Source: Pseudomonas sp. UBA1879 (lineage in GTDB: Bacteria; Pseudomonadota; Gammaproteobacteria; Pseudomonadales; Pseudomonadaceae). From it: a DNA stretch of 64,000 nt. Within the stretch, counting starts at the first letter, position 1. Each line of letters begins with the position of its first letter. The position numbers were made by a program, and so were the translations under genes. Of this stretch, positions 35,712 through 44,322 are shown piece by piece. Location: assembly GCF_002338065.1 (NCBI RefSeq), contig NZ_DDHJ01000006.1, positions 1 through 64,000 of the forward strand, read 5' to 3'. The notes beneath the pieces were generated by a model. That model ran no database searches and was not told the DNA's origin. It saw nothing but the letters and a program-made list of their open reading frames with translations.

Positions 35712-36392
35712 TTACCCCAATCGCTCATTGACGAACAAGCGCGCTTGTCGTGTCAGTTGGTCCAACTGGCGGTCACGCTGTTTCTCGGCGTCAGTCATGG
35801 CCCTGTTGCCGTGTTGTTTCAGCAAGTAGGCATGAATCTGACGCACTTCCACAGACTGGTAGATGGGCGTGGTGTCGATGACTGCCAGCAGGCCATCCGT
35901 CTGATGATCGCGAGTGTTCATCAGCACCTGCGGGCCGCGCGCAGCGAGCACCTGAAAGCCCATCGCCTCGAAGTACGGCACCTTGTTCACGAAACAGGCG
36001 AGCTCGGCGTGAGGGTAGCGCGCCAGCATTTTTTCGATCATGGCGCGGGCAATACCGCGACGGCGCTGATCGGCCTTGACGGCCATGTACGCCACTGAAC
36101 ACGCATCGGCATCGCCCTGCACCGGCAGGTACAGCAGAAAGCCCGACACCACTGACGGATCTTCAGGGTCCAGCGCCACGATCAATTCGACAGGAAAGCC
36201 ACGGGAACCGTCCATGGCTTGCACGTATTGATGCACCTCATGACCGACGCCGAATTGATACAGCGGGTACAGCGGGTTGCTCGGCGCGATGCCGACCATG
36301 CTGATGTCGGTGACGTAGTCGACCACCATCTGCATGATCTGGCTGTCGATGGATTCGGGCGGGGTGCGTTCGAGGCGGGTGATGGTGTGCAT
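35712..36392 (-). CDS. GNAT-family acetyltransferase with extended C-terminus
   Basis: The product is 226 residues. The GNAT core spans about 50-160: AYMAVKADQRRRGIARAMIEKML is motif A (R-R-x-G-I/A) near 102-124, followed by CFVNKVPYFEAMGF near 133-146. The C-terminal 60 residues, rich in charged helices, are not part of the standard fold. AGGATCGTC before ATG supports the start; an earlier ATG adds 32 arginine-rich residues. It is convergent with the methyltransferase gene (22 bases apart). Substrate unknown. Confidence 0.82.
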   Translation of the reverse strand: MHTITRLERTPPESIDSQIMQMVVDYVTDISMVGIAPSNPLYPLYQFGVGHEVHQYVQAMDGSRGFPVELIVALDPEDPSVVSGFLLYLPVQGDADACSVAYMAVKADQRRRGIARAMIEKMLARYPHAELACFVNKVPYFEAMGFQVLAARGPQVLMNTRDHQTDGLLAVIDTTPIYQSVEVRQIHAYLLKQHGNRAMTDAEKQRDRQLDQLTRQARLFVNERLG

Positions 36393-36573
36393 GACGATCC
36401 TGAGTCGGGGTGAAGGCTGTGCGGCGAAGGTGCGCAAAAGCCGAACCCACGCATCATACCCGCCGGAACCCATGCGGTTGCGAGACATTGCTACAACAAC
36501 CCACCGTCAACTGAACCGCCGCTTCACCAAAGCATTCGCCCCCAACAGAGGTGGCGGTCCGGCCCGCGTTGAA

Positions 36574-37578
36574 TCAGAACGACAATTGACGCGGCTTCAC
36601 GTCCAGAATCTTCGCCAATCGCACCACGGTCACGCCTACCCCGAGGTGCCGCAATGATGGCTGCACCAGCACGCAGTGATCGTGAGGTGTGACGATGGGA
36701 GTGCCGCCGTCATGGGCGATCACGGTCCCGGCCTTTTCGATCACTTCCAGCCCGCGAAAATCCTCGACAAAGGTGAAGTCCATGCTGCGGGCTACCACTG
36801 GGCAGGTGACGGCCAGAAAGCGCTGCGGTTCTGACGACGTCGGGCGCATGAACTCGGCCACGTCCTGCTGACGCACAGCCCCCGTGGTCACCAGAAATCG
36901 CGCCGCGGTGTCCAGCGCCACTTCCCGGCTGCGCCTGGAGAAATGCTGCCCGGTCTCGATCAGCAAGGCGTTCTTGGCGCTGGCCGGATCGTCGAACCCG
37001 CCGAAGTCGCGCAGGCGACGGCCATTGGCGTGCCCGGCGTCGACGACCACGGTCTGCGGGACACCCAGCGTGGCCGCGAAATCCTGCCCTTTGGGCTGGG
37101 CGCCGCACATCATCACCGGCGGCGCTTCCTCGTGCATGGAGTGAATGTCGAGCAGCAGGTCGACGGTCTCGACCACTGGCCGCAATTGCCGAGCCCGACG
37201 CAGCTCGGTGGAATCCTGGTCACCGTCCAGCTTGTCCGTGAGCCACACGCGGTTCATGTCCTCGTCCAGATAACGGGTCGCATCAATGTCGTGCGGATCG
37301 AAGCGGTGATACGCCTCGACATTGCCGAACGCGAGGGTCAGGCGTCCGCGTACCGGTCGCAATGCGCGAGCGAGAAACGCGTCTACCGTGATCGCCCCGC
37401 TGACTTCATTGCCATGGGTCAGGGCCATGATCATGACGTGGGGGCCGGGCACGCCGCTGTCGAAACTGTGCACGTAATCGACGCCATGGGTGCCCGCCTG
37501 CCAACGGCGGATGTCCGGAAATTCGACTTCAATCGGGTACGGTTTCAAGGCAGCACGAACTTGCTCAAGGGTTTTCAT
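36574..37578 (-). CDS. Succinylglutamate desuccinylase/aspartoacylase-family Zn amidohydrolase
   Basis: The product is 334 residues of the AstE/AspA (M14-like) family. Zinc ligands are His55 and Glu58 (HGNE) and His146 (LLLDIHSM); the Arg of DEDMNRVW near 110 and the C-terminal beta domain (VAHDGGTPI-like, near 300) fit. GGAGACTGAA before the ATG fixes the start. It follows the MFS carrier gene by 92 bases on the same strand, so it may hydrolyse the imported N-acyl compound; N-acyl amino acid is the obvious guess but unproven. Confidence 0.86.
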   Translation of the reverse strand: MKTLEQVRAALKPYPIEVEFPDIRRWQAGTHGVDYVHSFDSGVPGPHVMIMALTHGNEVSGAITVDAFLARALRPVRGRLTLAFGNVEAYHRFDPHDIDATRYLDEDMNRVWLTDKLDGDQDSTELRRARQLRPVVETVDLLLDIHSMHEEAPPVMMCGAQPKGQDFAATLGVPQTVVVDAGHANGRRLRDFGGFDDPASAKNALLIETGQHFSRRSREVALDTAARFLVTTGAVRQQDVAEFMRPTSSEPQRFLAVTCPVVARSMDFTFVEDFRGLEVIEKAGTVIAHDGGTPIVTPHDHCVLVQPSLRHLGVGVTVVRLAKILDVKPRQLSF

Positions 37579-37670
37579 TTCAGTCTCCAGCAGACAATGA
37601 CAATCGCTGGCCGGAGCCCTGTGGGACGGCGGCGACACGCGAATGGTTGAACGACGATTCAAAGCGGGCA

Positions 37671-38981
37671 TCACGCCGGCGGACGATGACGCATGCGCCG
37701 ACCGAGGATGATCACGGCGACGACACTGACCAGCGCCGTGGCGATCACGTAAAAGCTCGGCGCCAATTTGCTGCCCGTGGCCTCGATCATCCAGGTCACG
37801 ATCAACGGGGCGAAGCCGCCGAACAGCGTCACCGAAAAGTTGTAGCTCAGGGCCAGGCCGGTGCCCCGGGTCCGGGTCGGGAAGATGTCGGCCAGCATCG
37901 CGGGGATCGGTCCCAGGGAGGCGGCAATCAGCACCCCGACCACCGCCTGCACCATCAACAACGTCGAAACACTGGGGAAGTGGTTGAGCCAGACGAACAT
38001 CGGGTACGACGACAGACCGGTGATCAACAAGGCCAGGGTCAGCACACGAAAGCGGCCGTAGCGATCGGACAGACCGCCGAACACCGGCGCCATGATCATC
38101 AGCGTGAGGCCGGTCACCAACGCGCCGAGGTACGAAGAAGTGGCGGCGATGTTCAATTGCTTGAGCGCGTAGGTGGGCATGTACAGCTTGTGCACGTAGT
38201 TGAAAGCCGTGGCACCGGCGACCACACCGATGGCCAGCAACAGGCTGACATGGCCCTTGATCAACACATCCCGCAGCGGCGTTTTTTCGTCCGCTTTGGC
38301 GGCGACTTTCTGGAAGTCCGGGGTCTCGTCGATCTGGCTACGGATGTAAAAACCCACCGGTCCGATCAGCAACCCGACACCAAAGGCCACCCGCCAGCCC
38401 CAGTCGGCCAATTGGGCGTCGGTCAGCACGTAACTGAGCAAGGCGCTGACGCCCGCTGCGAGCACGGTCGCCAAGCCTTGGGTGGAGAGCTGCCAACTGG
38501 CGAAGAAACCACGGCGGCTGGCATCGGCGTGTTCAACCATGAACGCGGTCGCCGCACCGAATTCACCGCCGGTGGAGAAACCCTGAAGCATCCGCGCGAC
38601 GATGATCAGCAACGGCGCAGCCAGGCCAATCTGCTGGTACGAAGGTGTGAACGTGATCAGCGCCGTGCCGATGAGCATGATCAGAATCGACAACGTGAGC
38701 GAGGCTTTGCGCCCTGCCCGGTCGGCATACGACCCCAGCACGATGGCGCCCAGCGGACGCATCAGGAATGAAATCCCGAACGAGCCGACGGCCAGTAGCA
38801 GTGAGGTGGCTTCATTGTCGGAGGGGAAGAACAGCTTGCCGATGACCACCGCAAAATAGCCGTAGATCAATAGGTCGTAGAACTCCAGCGCATTGCCGAA
38901 GCTGGCGGCGATGATCTCTTTCCACGGGCCTCGCCGGGCAGGGGCCGAGGATGCGCTCACGGTTGATGAATGAGGGGTCAT
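37671..38981 (-). CDS. MFS metabolite:H+ symporter (MHS family)
   Basis: The product is 436 residues with twelve membrane helices. The family opening ASFGNALEFYDLLIYGYFA near 28-46, GSYADRAGRKASL near 84 (loop 2-3 motif) and the long loop with ARMLQGFSTGGEFGAA near 130 identify MHS carriers (KgtP, CitA, ShiA types), which import organic acids. GGAAG about ten bases upstream of the ATG; a nearer upstream ATG adds nine residues. The downstream gene is a Zn amidohydrolase. Substrate specificity cannot be read; a hydrophilic carboxylate is likely. Confidence 0.88.
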   Translation of the reverse strand: MTPHSSTVSASSAPARRGPWKEIIAASFGNALEFYDLLIYGYFAVVIGKLFFPSDNEATSLLLAVGSFGISFLMRPLGAIVLGSYADRAGRKASLTLSILIMLIGTALITFTPSYQQIGLAAPLLIIVARMLQGFSTGGEFGAATAFMVEHADASRRGFFASWQLSTQGLATVLAAGVSALLSYVLTDAQLADWGWRVAFGVGLLIGPVGFYIRSQIDETPDFQKVAAKADEKTPLRDVLIKGHVSLLLAIGVVAGATAFNYVHKLYMPTYALKQLNIAATSSYLGALVTGLTLMIMAPVFGGLSDRYGRFRVLTLALLITGLSSYPMFVWLNHFPSVSTLLMVQAVVGVLIAASLGPIPAMLADIFPTRTRGTGLALSYNFSVTLFGGFAPLIVTWMIEATGSKLAPSFYVIATALVSVVAVIILGRRMRHRPPA

Positions 38982-39485
38982 GAAGGATGGCTTCCGGGTC
39001 TGTTTCACAGTGGGCGATCACGTTCGCGGGCGTTGGCCTGACGAACTCGACGGCAGTCTTTTTATTGGGTGAAAACAACCGGGCAGCGATCAAAGGTCTG
39101 CGCCTTCGTGACTGCCCGGCCCGGTGCCAAGGTGAAGCAGATGCGATGCTTGAACAATTGCTGTTTGGGCACAGGCTTGAGCTTATCCGGCACAAGGGCA
39201 TGGGGCCGGGGCTTTGCCAAGGGCCTGAGGGGTCGATTATTTACAGATCGCTCACAAAGGGTGCAGTAAAAAGCCGACCTATCATCCGCGCGTGGCTCGG
39301 ATTCCGCCCTGCAGATGAACCTCCACGGGCGCGAATTCGGGTGCGAACGGTCGCACAGGCGCCGCCGCTTCAGCGCCTGACGCACCACCTCAACCACAAT
39401 ATCTGTCTGTGTGTGCGTGCTCACCCGGGGGGCGGTCCGTGCACACGACCTGCAGGGGCTGACCTGACCTCGCATGAGTCCTTGT
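38982..39485. other. Gene-poor region between LysR and MFS genes
   Basis: This 504-base gap should hold the MFS promoter, possibly with a LysR site. It contains no convincing gene. Short T-rich and A-rich tracts occur near 39057-39075 and a GTGTGTG stretch near 39408-39420. Confidence 0.4.
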
Positions 39486-40379
39486 TCAAGGCAACCCTTC
39501 CCAAATCCGCATGACCCGTTCGCTGCGGTTGGTCCGCAATCGGTGCAGCGAGATGTCGAAACCGATCTGCATGTCCGGCCCCCCGGCAATGACCAACTCC
39601 CCCGCCGCCAGCGCCTCCCTGACCACCATGCGTGGCAGCCACGCCAGCCCGCTGCCGCGCCTGGCCATCTCCAGAATCGCCTCGTAGGAATCCGCCTGAT
39701 ACATCATGCGCAACGCCAGCCGCTGAGGCAGCTGCGCCAGGTGCTGGGCCAGCACCCCGCGCAAGGACAGCGTCGACGAAAACCCCAGCCAGGGAATGCT
39801 CGACGCGTCGCTGTGGGCGTCAATCGAGAACAGCGCCCGCCCCTGTGCATCTGGCGCACTGACCGGCAGCAATTCTTCCTGCGCCAGCACCCGCGAATCG
39901 AAGCGCTCGCTGTCGATCAAAATGCGCGTCAACGGGCTGGAAAAGATCAACTGCAAATCCACCTCCCCGGCGCTCAGCTTGCTGATGGCCTCCTGAGCGC
40001 CGCCGGTCACCAGCGACACCGGAAACGCACCGAACTGTGCGTGCAACGACTGATACCAGTCCGGAAAAAACACGCGGGCCAAGGTGCGCCCGGTGGCAAT
40101 GCGCACCGGCTCGTCGCGGTTCATCCCGAGGTTCTGAAATTGCGCCCGAGCGGCCAGCAACAGCCCCATCGATTGCGTCGCCGCGTCGAGAAACAGCAAG
40201 CCTGCCGGGGTCAGCGACAGCGGCTGTTTGCGCTCCACCAACGGCACGCCGACCCAGTCTTCCAGCGCACGAATCCGTCGCCCGAACGCCGGATGGGTCA
40301 CGCAACGATTCTCCGCCGCCCGCGACAAGCTGCGGGTGCGTGCCAGCTCGATGAAATCTTCCAGCCATTCCAGTTGCAT
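39486..40379 (-). CDS. LysR-type transcriptional regulator
   Basis: The product is 297 residues. The HTH spans about 18-40 (LSRAAENRCVTHPAFGRRIRALE), and the effector domain lies from 92 on. The N-terminus, with WLEDFIELARTRSLSRAAE, resembles the HypT/YjiE-type subgroup rather than the CysB group, though ligand is unknown. Orientation is the same as the MFS and amidohydrolase genes, which start 500 bases downstream; it is the best candidate for their control. Confidence 0.88.
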   Translation of the reverse strand: MQLEWLEDFIELARTRSLSRAAENRCVTHPAFGRRIRALEDWVGVPLVERKQPLSLTPAGLLFLDAATQSMGLLLAARAQFQNLGMNRDEPVRIATGRTLARVFFPDWYQSLHAQFGAFPVSLVTGGAQEAISKLSAGEVDLQLIFSSPLTRILIDSERFDSRVLAQEELLPVSAPDAQGRALFSIDAHSDASSIPWLGFSSTLSLRGVLAQHLAQLPQRLALRMMYQADSYEAILEMARRGSGLAWLPRMVVREALAAGELVIAGGPDMQIGFDISLHRLRTNRSERVMRIWEGLP

Positions 40380-40441
40380 CGAATGTCCTGTTTAGCGTTG
40401 TCGGCAAATGAAGCATTTGCGCACAAGCGCCCGCCTTTGTC

Positions 40442-40692
40442 ATGGGGTACGGCCCCGCGGTGTTCAACTCGCGCAGTCGTGATGTGCAAGAGCATGCTGT
40501 CTTGGCCCGAGGTGAAGATTTCCCCGATCTGGCCAGCGGCGAAGGGCTTGTGAAGATGACGTATGGCGCGCAGGTGGCGCCATGGCCGTCGATTCGGCCG
40601 TCGGTGCAATACATCACGAGCCGGGGGCGTTTTATGGCGAGGAGATCGAGAACACGTTGATTGTGGGGTTGCAGGTCAAGGCGGCGCTCTGA
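40442..40692 (+). pseudogene. Decayed C-terminal fragment of an OprB-like carbohydrate porin, with frameshift
   Basis: Reading from 40442, the frame gives a protein whose last part is MTYGAQVAPWPSIRPSVQYI (codons from 40556), like the porin segment with the YxxQxxPW and PSxQY pattern. A base seems lost at 40617/40618: the next frame from GAG at 40618 continues EPGAFYGEEIENTLIVGLQV and stops at 40692, matching the end of OprB-family barrels (ENTLxVGLxxxxxL). No N-terminal part or start is present upstream. It is therefore a remnant, not an expressed gene. A one-base deletion restored would fuse the parts. Confidence 0.72.
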
Positions 40693-40708
40693 GCCCTGTG
40701 CGTACAGC

Positions 40709-40798
40709 GCGTGGCAGCCGGCTTGCTGGCGAATGCGGCGTGTCAGTCAGCTCATCCGCAGCTGCACCACCGTTTCGCCAGCAAGCCGGTTCCCACAC
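40709..40798. repeat. REPIN, family B
   Basis: GCCGGCTTGCTGGCGAA at 40716-40732 and TTCGCCAGCAAGCCGG at 40774-40789 are inverted copies with flanking GTGG/CCCAC ends, spaced by about 40 bases. It lies just after the porin remnant and before the 2HCT carrier gene. Confidence 0.86.
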
Positions 40799-40829
40799 GA
40801 ACCTCATCTGCGCCCGGCTATCGGTGCCG

Positions 40830-42191
40830 CTACACCGGCGGCAAATTCGCCAGTATCAGCAAAGCGGCCATCACGGTGATCGCCCCGCCGATACGGGTGG
40901 ATATCTGCGCGAACGGCAGCAGTTGCATGCGGTTCGCCGCCGTCAGGATGGCGATGTCGCCGGTGCCGCCCAAGCCGCTGTGGCAGCCGTTGACGATAGC
41001 GGTCTCGATGGGAAACATACCCATTTTCCGGGCGATCACCAGCCCTGTCAGCACCAGCGTCAGGACAGTCGTGGCGATGGTCAGCACGTTGCCGATGTGG
41101 AACGCCGCCGTCAGTTCGCTCCAGTGGGTCACCGCGATGGAGTTGGCGAACAGGAGCGGGTACGTCACACAGGTAGTGAAGAATTTGAACAGCACCTGCG
41201 CCCCAACTTCCAGACGCTGCGGCACGGCGTTGCAGAGTTTCAGCAGCACCGCGATGAACAGCATGCACACCGGCCCCGGCAGGCCGAACAGCGCGTGCAA
41301 CAGCACACCGGCCAGGTACAGCGTGATCGCGCACATGCCCGCCGCGATGACCTGATTGACCGTGTCACCGTCGAAGCGCGTTTCCTTTTCAGTGCCGGGT
41401 GCGGTGTCGTCCTGAGGCAGTTCGATCATCTGCAGCCGCCCGTTACCGGTCAGGTGCGGAAAGCGTTTGCCCACCAGATCGAGAAAGCCGCACGCCATGA
41501 TCGCCATGAGGTTGCCCAGCAAAATGATCGGCAGAAATTGCGCCAGTATCTTGCCGGAATCCATGCCAAGGATTTCGCCGTACCCCACTGACAGCGGAAT
41601 CGCGCCCTCGCCCAGCCCGCCACCCATCACCGGCACGATGACGAAAAACAGCACCTGACGCAGTTCCAGCCCGCACAGCATGCCCACGGCGATCCCTGCG
41701 AGCAATGCCAGCACCGAGCCCACCAGCAGGGGCACGAAAATCTTGGCGAAGCCTTTGATGATCAGGTTGCGGTCCATGGTGAAAATGCTGCCGACCACCA
41801 CCGCCGAGACGAACAGGTAAATGAAGTTGCTCGATTTGGTGAAGGTTGTGACCGGCGTGATGATCTCCTGCGGTACCCAGCCGAGGCTGACGATGTAGGA
41901 CGGCAGGAACGCCGAGACAATCGCCGCGCCGCCGATCTTGCCGAGGAACGGCAGCCGCTTGCCGATCTCGCCACAGGTGGCGCCGCCCAGGCCGATGATC
42001 GCGATCATGGTCGGCAGGTCGGCCTTGATTTCCTTGGTCAGCAGCAACCCGGCCACCAGGCCCAATAGCAGCAGGTAGACCGGCAATGGAATGAAGCTGA
42101 TGCGGATGTCCATCAAGCGCCAGAACAGCGCGTTGCGGCGTGGCTCGGACCCGGCCACGTCGGGCCGTGGCAGCGATTCGGCGTTATGCAT
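40830..42191 (-). CDS. 2-hydroxycarboxylate transporter (CitS/2HCT family)
   Basis: The product is 453 residues with ten or more membrane helices. Both family GGxG re-entrant loops are present: GGGLGEGAIPLS near 193 and GLGGTGDIAILTA near 405. Members move citrate, malate, citramalate or lactate with Na+ or H+. GAGG eight bases before the ATG supports the start. It lies 58 bases downstream of the CitE-like gene on the same strand, so they likely form an operon. A lyase for a 2-hydroxyacyl-CoA next to a 2-hydroxycarboxylate carrier is coherent. Confidence 0.9.
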   Translation of the reverse strand: MHNAESLPRPDVAGSEPRRNALFWRLMDIRISFIPLPVYLLLLGLVAGLLLTKEIKADLPTMIAIIGLGGATCGEIGKRLPFLGKIGGAAIVSAFLPSYIVSLGWVPQEIITPVTTFTKSSNFIYLFVSAVVVGSIFTMDRNLIIKGFAKIFVPLLVGSVLALLAGIAVGMLCGLELRQVLFFVIVPVMGGGLGEGAIPLSVGYGEILGMDSGKILAQFLPIILLGNLMAIMACGFLDLVGKRFPHLTGNGRLQMIELPQDDTAPGTEKETRFDGDTVNQVIAAGMCAITLYLAGVLLHALFGLPGPVCMLFIAVLLKLCNAVPQRLEVGAQVLFKFFTTCVTYPLLFANSIAVTHWSELTAAFHIGNVLTIATTVLTLVLTGLVIARKMGMFPIETAIVNGCHSGLGGTGDIAILTAANRMQLLPFAQISTRIGGAITVMAALLILANLPPV

Positions 42192-42249
42192 GGGAAACCT
42201 CGTCTTCTTTTATTGTTGTTGAACGGTGTTGCCGGGGTGTCCAGCGCAG

Positions 42250-43113
42250 TCAGTGAGTCAGCAGCCCGGCCTGACGCGCCTGTTCCAGCACTTGCCGTGC
42301 GCGGATCACGAACGGCGCATCCACCATTTGCCCGTCAACCGTGTAAACCCCGACGCCAGCGGCCTGCGCATCGTCGGCGGCTGTCACAAAACGCTGGGCG
42401 CGGTCGATCTCTTCGGCGGACGGCATGAACGCCTCGTTCGCTATGTCGATCTGGGTCGGGTGAATGCACGACTTGCCTGTGAAACCCAGACGTCGGGCGT
42501 AACGCGCCTCTTCGCGATAACCCTCCGGGTCTTTGATGGCCGCGAACGCCGTGTCGTAGGCGGCGACGTTTGCTTCCCCCGCCGCGAGGCGCACGCTCAG
42601 TTGAAGTTGCCGGATGACAGCGGTGTCGCGACGGTCGATGCCCAACGGCTCCAACAGGTCGGCGAAACCCAGTTGCAAGCCCATGACCCGAGGGTGGGCA
42701 CTGGCAATCTCGGCGGCCAGACGCAAACCACGGGGGGATTCGATATTGGCGAGGATGCGGATGTTGGCCGCTGACGGGTGCTGACGCTCCAGCCGCTCAA
42801 GGTCAGCCACCAGTTGCGAAATCTGCTCGGGGCCTTCGACTTTCGGCAGGTTAATGATATCCAGCCGGGTGCCGGCCAGTGCTTCAAGGTCGGCGGCGTA
42901 ATGCGCCGAATCCTGACCGTTCACCCGGACGACGATGGTTTTGGCAGTGGCCGGAAGATGCGCCAGAAATCCCGCCAATTGCGCACGAGCCTCGGACTTG
43001 GCGCTTTCGGCGACCGCGTCTTCCAGATCAAAGCTGACGCCGTCGGCGCGAGAGGACAGGGCTTTTTCGAAGAGTTCGGGACGGGAACCGGGGACAAACA
43101 GTTTGCTGCGCAT
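42250..43113 (-). CDS. CitE-like CoA-ester lyase (HpcH/HpaI aldolase family)
   Basis: The product is 287 residues. MRSKLFVPGSRPELFEKAL is the CitE-type opening, DGVSFDLEDAV near 24-34 has metal-site acids, IESPRGLRLA near 123 and LGFADLLE near 148 the other active-site motifs. This size matches standalone citramalyl-, malyl- or citryl-CoA lyases. The start with M before RSK was chosen over a longer in-frame start that lacks match. It is divergent from a LysR gene and likely acts on the CoA ester made by the CaiB-type transferase. Confidence 0.9.
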   Translation of the reverse strand: MRSKLFVPGSRPELFEKALSSRADGVSFDLEDAVAESAKSEARAQLAGFLAHLPATAKTIVVRVNGQDSAHYAADLEALAGTRLDIINLPKVEGPEQISQLVADLERLERQHPSAANIRILANIESPRGLRLAAEIASAHPRVMGLQLGFADLLEPLGIDRRDTAVIRQLQLSVRLAAGEANVAAYDTAFAAIKDPEGYREEARYARRLGFTGKSCIHPTQIDIANEAFMPSAEEIDRAQRFVTAADDAQAAGVGVYTVDGQMVDAPFVIRARQVLEQARQAGLLTH

Positions 43114-43262
43114 GGGCAATTCACTCGATGACAACGGCGGCCTGAAGGCGTCGCAACGTCGCGCCGGATGACAGGACCCTGTCCCATACCCGGCATTGTT
43201 CTTGGAAGCCAGGTGCATGGCCCCGGCGCTGTTAAAAGCCGGGTCCATATTGCAAAAGCGAA

Positions 43263-43300
43263 AAAGCTAACTAAAGTGCGTATTTCTACGTTTAGAATCC
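43263..43300. promoter_or_regulatory. Candidate LysR operator 1 (citE/LysR divergent region)
   Basis: AAAGCTAACTAAAGTGCG (43263-43280), TATTTCT and TTTAGAATCC (43291-43300) recur in related form at 44191-44238, before the CaiB gene. In the second site AAAGCTAGCTAAAACGCATT is in the same direction and GGATTCTAAA is the reverse complement of TTTAGAATCC. Sharing by two promoters of one cluster suggests binding by the LysR protein between them. Confidence 0.6.
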
Positions 43301-43314
43301 AGAATTTTTAGACT

Positions 43315-44190
43315 ATGGACACGCGCTACCTCGACAGCTTTCTTCACGTCGCCCAACTCGGCTCCACCGCCGCGGCCGCGCGCAAGCTCAACCTGACCCC
43401 CACCGCCGTGGCGCAACGGATCAAGGCGCTGGAGCACGAAATCGGTCAGCCCCTGCTCAGCCGCACCGGACGCAACATGCAACTGACGGCCGCCGGTTCC
43501 GCGCTGTTGGGCCCCGCCAGTGAATTGCTGGTGCGCGCCCGGGACCTGCGCGCCATTGCCGCGCTGGACAGTGTCGCCGGAGAGCTGCGCATCGGCTGCA
43601 TCACCACCGCCCTGGCCTATCTCGTCCCCGACGTGTTGGCGACGCTGATCGCCAATTACGAACACCTGCGCCCCCACGTGGAACCGGCGTTTTCCACCGA
43701 CCTGTACCGCAAGGTGCTGTCCGGCGAAACCGACATCGCGATGATGGTCGCGCCGCAGTTCGAGCTGCCGAAAGAGTTCATCTGGCGTCCGGTGCGCGAT
43801 GAACCGTTCGTGGTCCTTGCTCCCCGCCACCTCGCCGACGAGCACCCGCACAGCGTGTTGCGCAGTCAGCCATTCATTCGTTACCACCGTCGTTCATGGG
43901 GCGGCGTGTTGGCGGACCGCTATCTGTTGCAGGCAGGCATTCAGCCCCAAGAGCGCTTCGAAATGGACGCGCTGGACGCCATCGCCGCGATGGTCAAAGG
44001 CAATCTCGGCGTATCGCTGGTGCCGCAATGGCGACCCATGCACGCGCAGTTGGGTGAGCTGGCACAGATCCCGTTACCCGGCGCCGGGTTGTACCGACCG
44101 ATAGGTCTGTTGTGGAAACGCAATTCGGCCAAAGAGCGTTTGATCGAGGTGTTCTGCAAAGTGTTGTTCGAGCAACTGAGCGCCCGATAA
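43315..44190 (+). CDS. LysR-type regulator of the 2-hydroxycarboxylate island
   Basis: The product is 291 residues. The HTH is STAAAARKLNLTPTAVAQRIKALE (about 17-40), with the effector-binding part from 90. No Shine-Dalgarno is evident, so translation may be weak. It lies between the divergent citE and the co-directional CaiB gene, with two similar candidate sites on either side, so it probably controls both arms and its own expression. The ligand would be a small carboxylate or CoA ester. Confidence 0.88.
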   Translation: MDTRYLDSFLHVAQLGSTAAAARKLNLTPTAVAQRIKALEHEIGQPLLSRTGRNMQLTAAGSALLGPASELLVRARDLRAIAALDSVAGELRIGCITTALAYLVPDVLATLIANYEHLRPHVEPAFSTDLYRKVLSGETDIAMMVAPQFELPKEFIWRPVRDEPFVVLAPRHLADEHPHSVLRSQPFIRYHRRSWGGVLADRYLLQAGIQPQERFEMDALDAIAAMVKGNLGVSLVPQWRPMHAQLGELAQIPLPGAGLYRPIGLLWKRNSAKERLIEVFCKVLFEQLSAR

Positions 44191-44238
44191 ATCCATTTTT
44201 TATGGATTCTAAAGCTAGCTAAAACGCATTTTATTTCT
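44191..44238. promoter_or_regulatory. Candidate LysR operator 2 with an inverted repeat
   Basis: Directly after the LysR stop, ATCCAT (44191-44196) pairs with ATGGAT (44202-44207) around TTTTT; TCCAT-N5-ATGGA also fits the T-N11-A form of LysR boxes. It is followed by AAAGCTAGCTAAAACGCATT (44211-44230), like the element before the divergent gene. It may be an operator for the CaiB gene or a weak terminator for the LysR gene. Confidence 0.55.
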
Positions 44239-44322
44239 CCATTGCGCTGACCAGAATGGCTCCCATGTGCTGCACCGGAGCCTGCACTGTCCGTCCAGCG
44301 ATAACAAGATCGGAGAACATCC

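Noticed and set aside
37647..38771. A 374-residue frame opposite the MFS gene
   Set aside because: Composition (His, Arg, Gln, Asp repeats) is typical of antisense; the MFS motifs on the other strand are clear.
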